Shown in pieces: positions 39,371 to 47,501 of a DNA stretch of 64,000 bases (the stretch's first letter is position 1; every line of letters begins with the position of its first letter). Made by a program: the position numbers and the translations under genes. Origin of the DNA: Actinoplanes sp. NBRC 103695 (lineage in GTDB: Bacteria > Actinomycetota > Actinomycetes > Mycobacteriales > Micromonosporaceae); NCBI RefSeq assembly GCF_030269485.1, contig NZ_BSTL01000022.1, forward strand, positions 108,298 through 172,297. The letters run 5' to 3'. The notes beneath the pieces were generated by a model. The model made no database searches and was not told the DNA's origin. It saw only the letters and a program-made list of their open reading frames with translations.

Positions 39371-41538
39371 GACGCGCTCCGCACGAGTTCCTGGTCGAGC
39401 TCGCTGGACGCCAGCTCGGCGGCGACCTGGCCCTGCGCGCCGGTGACGGTGAGCTGGAAGTCGCGGTGCTGCTTGGCGGTGGCCAGGTAGCGGACCGCCT
39501 CCGGGTCGAGGTAGACGAGGCTGCCGGTCTCCAGAACCACCGAGCGGACGCCGCCGTCGAGCATCCCGTCGAGCTGCTGGCGCAGCGTGTCGACCTGGGT
39601 GGCGCCGAGCGAGCCGGCCAGGCTGATCCGGGCGACGCCGCCGGACACCTCCAGCACGTCGGCGCTGAACGAGCAGGCGGCGCCGGCCATCCGGACGCGT
39701 ACCTCCTGCGGCTCGGTGCTGTGCGGCAGCGTGACGGTCAGCGCCTCGGCGTCGAAGTCGGCGTGCTCGTGACCGTTGATCCAGACCTGCATGAGCTTGG
39801 TGGTCTTCGGCGGCAGCAGGTCGGGGGCGACCCGCAGGACGCCACCGAACGCTCCCGGGCCGGGCGTGAAGAACAGATCCATCGGCTGCTCACGACTCTC
39901 CAGATTGGAGTAGACGGCGGCCAGGTAGCACAGCTCGGCGCTGTGGTACATCGCCATCGAGTGCGAGCCCTTGCTGCGTTCGCCGCCGAGCATGAACGGG
40001 TTGCCGTTGGCCAGCACGTTGAAGAAGACGCCGCCGGCCTGCGTGTCGAGCATCCAGGCGTTATAGAACGCGGCACTCTCCCGGGCGTACTTGGCGTACT
40101 GCGGGTCGCCGTAGACCGCGTCGAGGATCTGGTAGGCGAGGATGCCCTGCTCCTGCTGCCACCACGCCTTGCGGTCGTGCCAGACGAGGCGGTGGAAGCG
40201 CTCGCCGGGGCCGGTGTGGCGTTCCATCATGTCGTACCAGCCGCCCCGCTGCGGATCCATGCCCACGGTCGGCATCAGCGCGGCGATCTTCTTGGCGAAC
40301 GACACGTACTCCGCCTTCGGCCGCACGTTGTTCACCCGGGTCAGGTTCCACGCGATCTTCAGGTTGTGCCCGATGATGGCCCGGTCCTGCTGCTGCCCGT
40401 AGGTGCGGTCGGGGCTCCAATCACCGAAGAACTTCTCCTGTACGAACGGACTGCTGTCGTAGTCCGGGAAGTGCTGGGTGATCTGGTCGCAGAGCGACTC
40501 CAGCTCGTCGGCGAACTGCTGCTCGCCGGTGGCCAGGAACAGATTGATCAGGTACGCCGGGATGTGGTCGCCGACCGAGTTCCAGTTCTTGCGGTCCCGG
40601 TTGGTGCGGGTTCCGTCGTCCAGGGCGGGGCTCAGCGGGTCGAAGGTCACCGGGTCCACATGCGAGTAGTAGCCCCGCCGCGGCGTACCGTCGGGGTAGT
40701 TGGTCTTGTCCTCGAAGTAGCGGTGGAACATGTTGATGGTCAGGTCGATGATCTCCCGCAGCCTCGGGTCGCCGGTGATCCGGTAGACCTGGGTCAGCCC
40801 CGCCAGCGCGTAGATCTGCTCGTAGCACGGGATCGCGTCGTAGTCGTCGCCGAACTCGGAGGCGAAGATCTTCAGTTCGCTGCCGTCCGGGCGCAGCACG
40901 AGCGCGTGGTACCAGTAGGCGATCTGCTCGGCGCGGTCCACCGAGCAGAGATGGTCGATCAGGTAATCGGCGCCGGCCACGGCCGCGTCGCGGTACCGCG
41001 GGTTGCCGTGCATCAGGTACGCGGTGGCCAGGCCGTACACGAGCCGGGAGATGGTGTCGGTCTCCTGCCGGACCGTGGTGGTCTTCGCGCCCTCCATCGT
41101 CAGATCCGTGCGGTACAGCCGGTAGTCGAAGGTCGTCGACCCGATGCCGAACTCGCTGTCCAGGTAGAAGTCGGCGATCTTGCGGACCTGCTGGCCCCAC
41201 CAGCTCGGCGACTCGAACTTGTGCTCGTCGGCGGCCTTGCCGAACAGCAGCACGTGCTTGGCCTCGAAGGCCGTGCCGGCGTCGGAGTCCGACGGGTAGA
41301 ACACGCCGTAGACGTGCAACAGGCGGCCGTGCTCCAGCATGGCGGTCAGCTGCGCGGTGGCGTCGACGTACGCGTCACCCAGGTTGCGCAGCATCTCCGC
41401 CGTGGTGGTCGGGGTGAGCTGCACGACGAACGGCCGTCCGTCGGAGGTGTTCATCTCGAAGCGCCCGGCCTGCGGGTCGGCGCTGATGACGTAGCCGGCT
41501 ACGAGGTCCGAGAAGGTGAAGTCGATTTGGTTGGGCAC
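39367..41538 (-). CDS. N-acylglucosamine-2-epimerase-like protein with C-terminal STAS-like domain
   Basis: The protein has 723 residues. Residues about 1-110 are a separate beta-rich part starting IDFTFSDLVAGYVISADPQA. Residues about 125-560 form an (alpha/alpha)6 barrel like AGE/cellobiose epimerases (HGNPRYRDAAVAGADYLIDH, GHNLKIAWNLTRVNN, RKAWWQQEQGILAYQI). The last 100 residues (ISLAGSLGATQVDTLRQQLD then SLVYLDPEAVRYLATAKQH) resemble a STAS domain, but the usual phosphorylated Ser is replaced (DPEA). The GTG at 41538 follows AGAGG; the longer upstream frame has no support. It is coupled to the GMC gene. Its reaction is not known. Confidence 0.8.
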   Translation of the reverse strand: MPNQIDFTFSDLVAGYVISADPQAGRFEMNTSDGRPFVVQLTPTTTAEMLRNLGDAYVDATAQLTAMLEHGRLLHVYGVFYPSDSDAGTAFEAKHVLLFGKAADEHKFESPSWWGQQVRKIADFYLDSEFGIGSTTFDYRLYRTDLTMEGAKTTTVRQETDTISRLVYGLATAYLMHGNPRYRDAAVAGADYLIDHLCSVDRAEQIAYWYHALVLRPDGSELKIFASEFGDDYDAIPCYEQIYALAGLTQVYRITGDPRLREIIDLTINMFHRYFEDKTNYPDGTPRRGYYSHVDPVTFDPLSPALDDGTRTNRDRKNWNSVGDHIPAYLINLFLATGEQQFADELESLCDQITQHFPDYDSSPFVQEKFFGDWSPDRTYGQQQDRAIIGHNLKIAWNLTRVNNVRPKAEYVSFAKKIAALMPTVGMDPQRGGWYDMMERHTGPGERFHRLVWHDRKAWWQQEQGILAYQILDAVYGDPQYAKYARESAAFYNAWMLDTQAGGVFFNVLANGNPFMLGGERSKGSHSMAMYHSAELCYLAAVYSNLESREQPMDLFFTPGPGAFGGVLRVAPDLLPPKTTKLMQVWINGHEHADFDAEALTVTLPHSTEPQEVRVRMAGAACSFSADVLEVSGGVARISLAGSLGATQVDTLRQQLDGMLDGGVRSVVLETGSLVYLDPEAVRYLATAKQHRDFQLTVTGAQGQVAAELASSELDQELVRSAS

Positions 41539-41554
41539 GATGGCCTCTTTCTCT

Positions 41555-43573
41555 TCAGGACGGGCGGGAGACAAGGACGATGACGCTGCGGCCGGCAGCG
41601 GAGATGGTCGCGGTGTCCACGACCGTTTCGGCGACATCCGATGACGAGGTGTCGATCGCGCGCGCCCAGACCTGCCCCGGCACCGCCGGGAGCTCGAAGT
41701 CCAGCGGCGCCCAGTACATGTTGGCGATGATGTGCAGGTCGCCGATGGTGCAGGCGAGGGTCCGGGCGTCCGGGTCGTTCCAGCCGGGCTCGCCCAGCCG
41801 GGTGCCGTGCCAGGTGATCTCCGGGCCTGAGTAGGTCGGCGCCCGCAGGACCGGATGGGCCTTGCGGAAGGCGATCATGCGCTGCCAGAACGCCAGCACC
41901 TCGGCGTGGTCGTCGACCAGCGACCAGTCCAGCCAGCTGATCTCGTTGTCCTGGCGGTAGGCGTTGTTGTTGCCCTGCTGGGTGCGGCCGATCTCGTCGC
42001 CACCGAGCATCATCGGCACGCCCCGGGACAGCAGCAGCAACGCGGCGAAATTCTTGATCTGGCGTACGCGCAGCGCTTTGACCTCGGGGTCGGTGGTCGG
42101 TCCCTCGGCGCCGCAGTTCCAGCTCATGTTGTCGTCGTTGCCGTCGCGGTTGTTCTCGCCGTTGGCCTCGTTGTGCTTCTGGTCGTAGGACACGAGATCG
42201 GCCAGGGTGAAGCCGTCGTGGCAGGTGATGAAGTTGACGCTGTTTATCGGGCGGTGCCCGCGCGCCTGGTAGAGGTCGGCGCTGCCGGTCAGCCGCTCGG
42301 CCACGTCGCCGACCAGGCCCGGTTCCCCGCGGACGAACTTCCGCATGGTGTCGCGGTACCGGCCGTTCCACTCCGCCCAGCGGTACCCCGGATAGCGGCC
42401 CACCTCGTACGCGCCGGCGGCGTCCCACGCCTCCGCGATGATCTTCGTGTCGGCGAGCGTGTCGGACAGTTCGATCTGCCACACCACCGGCGGCTCGTCG
42501 AGGATCTCGCCCCGGGCGCCACGGGTGAGCACGGCCGCCTCGTCGAACCGGAAGCCGTCGATGTGCATGTCGCGCACCCAGAACTCCAGGCACTCCACGA
42601 TCATCTTGGTGACGATCGGATGGTTCGCCATCAGCGTGTTGCCGCAGCCGGAGTAGTCGTAGTAGTGCCGCCGGTCGTTCGGGTCCAGGTAGTAGTAGTT
42701 CGGGTTGTCCAGGCCGGCGAAGGCGAACAGCGGCCCGAGATGGTTGCCCTCGTCGGTGTGGTTGAAGACGACGTCCAGGATCACCTCGATGCCGGCGGCG
42801 TGCAGCGCCTTCACCATGTCGCGGAACTCCCGCAGATGGCTGCCCTCCTCCGGGGCCGCGCAGTAACCGGCGTGCGGCGCGAAGTAGGCGGCGGTGCTGT
42901 AGCCCCAGAAGTTGGCCTCGCCGTCGTCGAAGTCGAAGACCGGCAACAGCTCGACCGCGTTCACACCGAGCTTCTTCAGATGCGGGATCTTCTCGATCAG
43001 CCCGGCGAACGTGCCCGGCCGCTTCACCTTCGAGCTCGGCGACCGGGTGAAACCGCCGACGTGCGCCTCGTAGACGACGAGGTCCTCCATCGGCAGGCGC
43101 AGCGGCTCGTCGCCCTGCCAGTCGTAGCCCTCGGCGTCCACCACCACGGACCGCAGCGAGGCCGCGGTGTTGTCGCCGGGACGGCAGGCGGCGCCCCGGT
43201 CCCACAGCGCACGGTCGACCCCGCGGGCGTACGGATCGAGAAGCACCTTGTCCGGATCGAACCGCAGGCCGGGGACGTCCTCCGGGCCGAAGGCCCGCAG
43301 ACCGTAGAAGGCCGGGGCCGTCAGCCCTTCGACCCGCACGTGCCAGACCGCGAAGGTGCGGTTGGTCTCCGGGTCGAGGGTGATGATCTGGTAGGGCGCA
43401 ACTGAATCGTTGCGCTCGAAGAGAAGCAGCTGCATCGCCGTCGCGTGCTCGGAGAAGACGGCGAAGTTGACACCGCCGTCGTCCGGGCGCGCGCCCAGCG
43501 GATGGGATCGCCCCCTGGCGGTGCGGTGGCGTTCGGTATCGGTCAGATCCAGACCTTCGGCCTGCACGCTCAT
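41555..43573 (-). CDS. glgX: GlgX-like glycogen debranching enzyme (GH13)
   Basis: The protein has 672 residues. An N-terminal CBM48 domain (GARPDDGGVNFAVFSEHATA) precedes the GH13 barrel. The catalytic Asp is in HIDGFRFDEAAV, the acid Glu in TKIIAEAWDAAG and the transition-state Asp in NFITCHDGFTLADLVSYD. GlgX-type isoamylases remove alpha-1,6 branches from glycogen. The ATG at 43573 has GGAAGGGG upstream. It starts the minus-strand run leading into the AGE-like, GMC, DJ-1 and peptide genes, separated from the next gene by 16 bases. Confidence 0.92.
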   Translation of the reverse strand: MSVQAEGLDLTDTERHRTARGRSHPLGARPDDGGVNFAVFSEHATAMQLLLFERNDSVAPYQIITLDPETNRTFAVWHVRVEGLTAPAFYGLRAFGPEDVPGLRFDPDKVLLDPYARGVDRALWDRGAACRPGDNTAASLRSVVVDAEGYDWQGDEPLRLPMEDLVVYEAHVGGFTRSPSSKVKRPGTFAGLIEKIPHLKKLGVNAVELLPVFDFDDGEANFWGYSTAAYFAPHAGYCAAPEEGSHLREFRDMVKALHAAGIEVILDVVFNHTDEGNHLGPLFAFAGLDNPNYYYLDPNDRRHYYDYSGCGNTLMANHPIVTKMIVECLEFWVRDMHIDGFRFDEAAVLTRGARGEILDEPPVVWQIELSDTLADTKIIAEAWDAAGAYEVGRYPGYRWAEWNGRYRDTMRKFVRGEPGLVGDVAERLTGSADLYQARGHRPINSVNFITCHDGFTLADLVSYDQKHNEANGENNRDGNDDNMSWNCGAEGPTTDPEVKALRVRQIKNFAALLLLSRGVPMMLGGDEIGRTQQGNNNAYRQDNEISWLDWSLVDDHAEVLAFWQRMIAFRKAHPVLRAPTYSGPEITWHGTRLGEPGWNDPDARTLACTIGDLHIIANMYWAPLDFELPAVPGQVWARAIDTSSSDVAETVVDTATISAAGRSVIVLVSRPS

Positions 43574-43691
43574 TGTTGCCCCTTCCGGCGACCCCTCCGC
43601 GACCCTGACAGAACGTAACAACGCCTTCACGTTCCGACCGCCGTTTCCGGTATTCGGCCTTCCGACACCCCGCGCTGCCTAGGGTGAGGGC

Positions 43692-44480
43692 GTGGAACTC
43701 TGGCTCGTACGGGACGTGTCGGCGTGGCTGGTGGGGGCCGTGCTCATCGTCGGAGTCCCGGCCGTCACCCTCGGGCTGGACATCCTCATCCACCGCACGC
43801 TGCCGCACCGGCGGCTCAACCAGCACAACGACGTCACCGGGGTCATCGTCTCGCTGGTCGGGGTGGCCTACGCGATCGTGATCGGGCTGTGCGTGGTCTC
43901 GCTGTGGGAGGGCTACACCGACGCGAAGGACGCCGTACGCGAGGAGGCCGCGAGCATGACCGCCCTCATTCCCGGCAGCGTGGTCTTCGACGAGCAGACC
44001 CACCAGGTGATCACCGACGGGGTGATCCGCTACGAGACCGCCCTGGTGACCGACTGGAAGGCCCGGCACGAGCGGGGCACCGAACGGGAGCGCACCGCCG
44101 ACCTGAGCCGGCTCGCCACCCTCGTCGGGTCGCTGCGGGCGGAGACGGACGCGCAGCGCTTCTACATCAACCACGCCATCGACAAGATCGGCAAGGCCGA
44201 GCAGTACCACCACGACTCGGACGCCGAGGCCGACGACAGCCGGATGTCACCGGTGATGTGGTTCGGCGTGCTCGTCTCGACCGGCGCGGTCCTCACCATG
44301 TGCCTGTTCTTCGGCCTCGACGACGGCCTCGTGCGCCGCGCCCTGCTGACCATGGCCAGCACGGTGATCGCGACGAACCTGTTCCTCATCGTCGAGATGA
44401 ACTACCCCTACTACGGCTCGTTCGCCGTGACGCCAGACTCCTATCAGAGCGTCGTCGACGACCTGCGCCAGGACAATTGA
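43692..44480 (+). CDS. DUF4239 membrane protein
   Basis: The protein has 262 residues with two membrane helices near the N-terminus and two near the C-terminus, and a soluble helical middle (about 80-185). The segment HNDVTGVIVSLVGVAYAIVIG and YTDAKDAVREEAASMTAL identify DUF4239, a bestrophin-like family of unknown function. The GTG at 43692 matches the first helix. It is divergent from glgX and lies 23 bases before the hybrid kinase gene. Confidence 0.87.
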   Translation: MELWLVRDVSAWLVGAVLIVGVPAVTLGLDILIHRTLPHRRLNQHNDVTGVIVSLVGVAYAIVIGLCVVSLWEGYTDAKDAVREEAASMTALIPGSVVFDEQTHQVITDGVIRYETALVTDWKARHERGTERERTADLSRLATLVGSLRAETDAQRFYINHAIDKIGKAEQYHHDSDAEADDSRMSPVMWFGVLVSTGAVLTMCLFFGLDDGLVRRALLTMASTVIATNLFLIVEMNYPYYGSFAVTPDSYQSVVDDLRQDN

Positions 44481-44503
44481 CCAGACCGGGGAGCTGATGA
44501 GAC

Positions 44504-46777
44504 GTGTTCGCCGCGGAGAGCAAGTCACTGGGGAACCGTGTCGAAGAACCACCCACGGCGCTGATCGGCGTCGGACCGGACGGCCTCATCTCGTTGACCG
44601 CCGGGGCCCACGCGGTGCTCGGTTACCTGGACGAGGAGCTTCTCGGCCGGCCCGTGCAGATCATCATCGATCAGCCGGACCTGATCACCGACGTGCTACG
44701 CGCCGATGCCGGGCAGACCGACGGGTCGGCCACGCATGCCCCGTGCCGGCGCAAGGACGGCACCCGATTCGTGGCCGAGCTGCACCTGGCGACCGTGCAG
44801 TCCCACTCGGGGACCCAGGTGTGGGCGCAGGTACGCGAGGCTCCGCTGTCCGCCCGCGCGGCCGCGACGCGAAGCCTGCACCGCTGGCTCGCGGACACGG
44901 CCAGCGACGCGATCATCAGCGTGACGCTGGACGGACAGATCACCTACTGGAACCCCGCGGCCGAGCGGCTGTACGGCTACACCCGGGCCGAGGCCGTGGG
45001 CAGGTCCATCGCCATGCTCTACGTCACCGACCCGCCGAGCGAGATGGCCAGGTTGCTCGAAGAGGTGGCGCGGGGGCGCCCGACCGTCCTCGGAACCGTG
45101 CCACGTCGCCGTAAGGACGGGATGGTCGTGCGGGTGTCCGTGACGTTCGCGCCGATCCTCGACGACGACGGCGCCGTCGTCGGCGGCGCGTCCATCACCA
45201 AGGACGTCGAAGGGGAGCAGCGTGCTGAGGCACGCTTCCGGGCGCTGCTGGAAGCGGCGACGGTGGCCATCGTCGGGGTCAACGAATCCGGGCGGATCCT
45301 GATGGTCAACGCGGAGGCCGAGCGGCTGTTCGGACACACCCGCGACGAGCTGCGCGACCAGCCGGTGGAGATCCTGGTGCCGCACGCCCTGAGGCATGCG
45401 CACGAGGGGTTGCGCGGCACCTTCCTCCGGGAGCCGAAGACCCGGCCGATGGGCGCCGGTATGCGCCTGCAGGCGCAGCGCAAGGACGGCAGCCAGTTCC
45501 CGGTGGAAGTGTCCTTGGCGGCCATCGACACCGACGACGGGCTGCTGGTGGCCGCGGCGGTGCGAGATCTGACCCAGCAGGTCGAGCGCGAGCGGCTGGA
45601 GAAGCAGCTCCAGCAGAGCCACCAGCTGGAAAGTCTCGGTCAGCTCGCGGGTGGGGTGGCGCACGACATCAACAATTTGATGGCGATCATCGGCGGGCAG
45701 GCCGAGTTCATCCGGCAGGAAGCCGAGACCGGGACGCCCACCGACCTCACCGAGGTGCTGGCGGAGATCGCGGCTCAGGCGCAGAAGATTCAGGGTGCCG
45801 TCGAGCGGACCACAGACCTGACCCGTCAGCTGCTCTCCGTCGGCCGCCGGGAGCTCCTGAACACGCAGGTGCTGAAGGTCAACGAGGCGGTCCAGGGCGC
45901 GGCGACGCTGCTCGAGCGCACGCTGGGCGAGCACATCGCGATCGACCTCCGGCTGGCCGACGGCGCATGGCCGATCATGGCCGATCCGGGCCAGGTGGAG
46001 CAGATGGTCATCAACGCGGCGGTGAATGCCCGTGACGCAATGCTGGCGGGCGGCCGGCTGACCCTGCAGACCGCGAACATGGTGCTGGACGGAGCGGAGG
46101 CGGAGCCGTTGAACCTCCGGCCGGGCCGGTACGTGCGACTGCGGATGACCGACACGGGTGTCGGCATGCCCTCGGAGACCGCCGCCAAGGCCTTCGAGCC
46201 GTTCTTCACCACCAAACCGCCGGGCGAGGGAACCGGGCTGGGTCTGTCCACGATCTACGGCATCGTCGTACGCCACCAGGGTCATGTCAGGCTCAGCTCC
46301 GAGATCGGGCACGGCACGACGCTGACGATCCTGCTACCCGCCCACGACGGACCGGTCGAGCAGCCGGGCGGGCCGTCACCGGCCACGGCGAGCGACGGCA
46401 GTCACTACACCGTTCTGCTGGTGGACGACCAGGACGGTGTTCGTGAGGTGGCCCGCCGGATCCTCCAGCGGCAGGGACACCGCGTGCTGGAGGCCGCCGA
46501 CGGCTCGGCGGCGCTCGAGGTGGCAGCGGCCGAGGCGGGACACATCGACCTTCTGCTCACCGACGTGATCATGCCGAAGATGCTCGGCACCGAACTGGCC
46601 AAGCGTCTCGCCGCGGAGCGGCCCGCGATGCGGGTGCTGTTCATGTCCGGTTACGTGGAGCCCGCCCTGAACGAGCAGGGCACATTGGCCGAGGGCGCGC
46701 AGCTGATGGAGAAGCCGTTCACCGAGCAGCAGCTGAGGGCCGCAGTGGCGGTCGCGATGCGCGAGGCAACCGCCTGA
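44504..46777 (+). CDS. Hybrid histidine kinase: three PAS, HisKA, HATPase and receiver
   Basis: The protein has 757 residues and no membrane segment, so it is cytosolic. PAS domains lie at about 18-110, 135-240 and 245-360 (GQITYWNPAAERLYGYTRAE, SGRILMVNAEAERLFGHTRD). The phospho-acceptor is His387 (LGQLAGGVAHDINNLMAII). The ATPase has MTDTGVGMPSETAAKAFEPF and GTGLGLSTIYGIV. The receiver (about 640-757) has VLLVDDQDG, Asp in LLTDVIMPKMLG and Lys in LMEKPF. The output is unclear, because the receiver has no DNA-binding domain. Confidence 0.93.
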   Translation: MFAAESKSLGNRVEEPPTALIGVGPDGLISLTAGAHAVLGYLDEELLGRPVQIIIDQPDLITDVLRADAGQTDGSATHAPCRRKDGTRFVAELHLATVQSHSGTQVWAQVREAPLSARAAATRSLHRWLADTASDAIISVTLDGQITYWNPAAERLYGYTRAEAVGRSIAMLYVTDPPSEMARLLEEVARGRPTVLGTVPRRRKDGMVVRVSVTFAPILDDDGAVVGGASITKDVEGEQRAEARFRALLEAATVAIVGVNESGRILMVNAEAERLFGHTRDELRDQPVEILVPHALRHAHEGLRGTFLREPKTRPMGAGMRLQAQRKDGSQFPVEVSLAAIDTDDGLLVAAAVRDLTQQVERERLEKQLQQSHQLESLGQLAGGVAHDINNLMAIIGGQAEFIRQEAETGTPTDLTEVLAEIAAQAQKIQGAVERTTDLTRQLLSVGRRELLNTQVLKVNEAVQGAATLLERTLGEHIAIDLRLADGAWPIMADPGQVEQMVINAAVNARDAMLAGGRLTLQTANMVLDGAEAEPLNLRPGRYVRLRMTDTGVGMPSETAAKAFEPFFTTKPPGEGTGLGLSTIYGIVVRHQGHVRLSSEIGHGTTLTILLPAHDGPVEQPGGPSPATASDGSHYTVLLVDDQDGVREVARRILQRQGHRVLEAADGSAALEVAAAEAGHIDLLLTDVIMPKMLGTELAKRLAAERPAMRVLFMSGYVEPALNEQGTLAEGAQLMEKPFTEQQLRAAVAVAMREATA

Positions 46778-46787
46778 AGACTGCCGC

Positions 46788-47498
46788 TCAGGGCTTGCGT
46801 TGCTCGAGGATGTAGCCGAGGCCGCGAACGGTGTGGATCAAGGCCGGGCCGTGCGCGTCGATCTTCTTGCGGAGACGTGCGACGTGCTGATGGATCATCC
46901 GTACGGTGACGGTCTGGTCGGGCGGCCAGAGTCGCGAGCGGAGGTAGTCCCGGGAGAGCACCCGGCCGGGGTTGGTCATGAGGTGGCGCAGCAGCTCGAA
47001 CTCCGAGACGGTCAGGTCGACGGGATGCCCGCCTCGCCGGACCTGGTGCGGATGCTCGTGCAGCGCCAGATCGCCGATCACGATCGAGGCGGCGGGGTCG
47101 GTGGACATCCGCTTGCGCCTGAGCAGCGCACGCAGCCGGCTCAGCAGCTCCGGCAGGTGGAACGGCGTGCTGACGCAGTCGTCGCCGCCCTCGACGAGCG
47201 CGTGGGTGCGGACCTCCGCGCGGTCGACGGCGGCGAGGACGAGGACCGGCAGCCTCGGCCGGTCGCGGCGGAGCAGGTGCATGACCTGCAGGCCGTCGAG
47301 GTCCGGCAGGACCAATTCGATCACCGCGACATGCGGCTGGAAGGTCGCCGCGACCGGTGTGGCCGCGGCCCCGGTGCCGACCCTGAGGGCCTTCCAGCCC
47401 TCTGCGACCACCGCCGGTTCCAGCCGTCGTGTTCCCCGCGGATCCGCGCCGACGAGCAGGAACCGGGGAGGGTCGAAGCGATCCGGCTCCACCTTCAT
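46788..47498 (-). CDS. OmpR-like regulator with degenerate receiver
   Basis: The protein has 236 residues. The C-terminal winged helix is intact (DLTVSEFELLRHLMTNPGRV, VRMIHQHVARLRKKI, LIHTVRGLGYIL). The receiver fold is recognisable, but the acidic pair reads Gly17-Ala18, the phospho-acceptor is Glu61 (AVIELVLPDLDG), the switch Thr is Ala89 and the conserved Lys is Thr111 (CVSTPFHL). It therefore cannot be phosphorylated in the standard way and probably acts independently of a kinase. It is convergent with the hybrid kinase gene and three bases from the CotH gene upstream of it. Confidence 0.9.
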   Translation of the reverse strand: MKVEPDRFDPPRFLLVGADPRGTRRLEPAVVAEGWKALRVGTGAAATPVAATFQPHVAVIELVLPDLDGLQVMHLLRRDRPRLPVLVLAAVDRAEVRTHALVEGGDDCVSTPFHLPELLSRLRALLRRKRMSTDPAASIVIGDLALHEHPHQVRRGGHPVDLTVSEFELLRHLMTNPGRVLSRDYLRSRLWPPDQTVTVRMIHQHVARLRKKIDAHGPALIHTVRGLGYILEQRKP

Positions 47499-47501
47499 CG
47501 G

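Noticed and set aside
41499..44213. A 904-codon minus-strand frame across glgX and the DUF4239 gene
   Set aside because: It is out of frame with both, and its sequence is low-complexity Arg/Gly/Pro. The conserved proteins explain the DNA.
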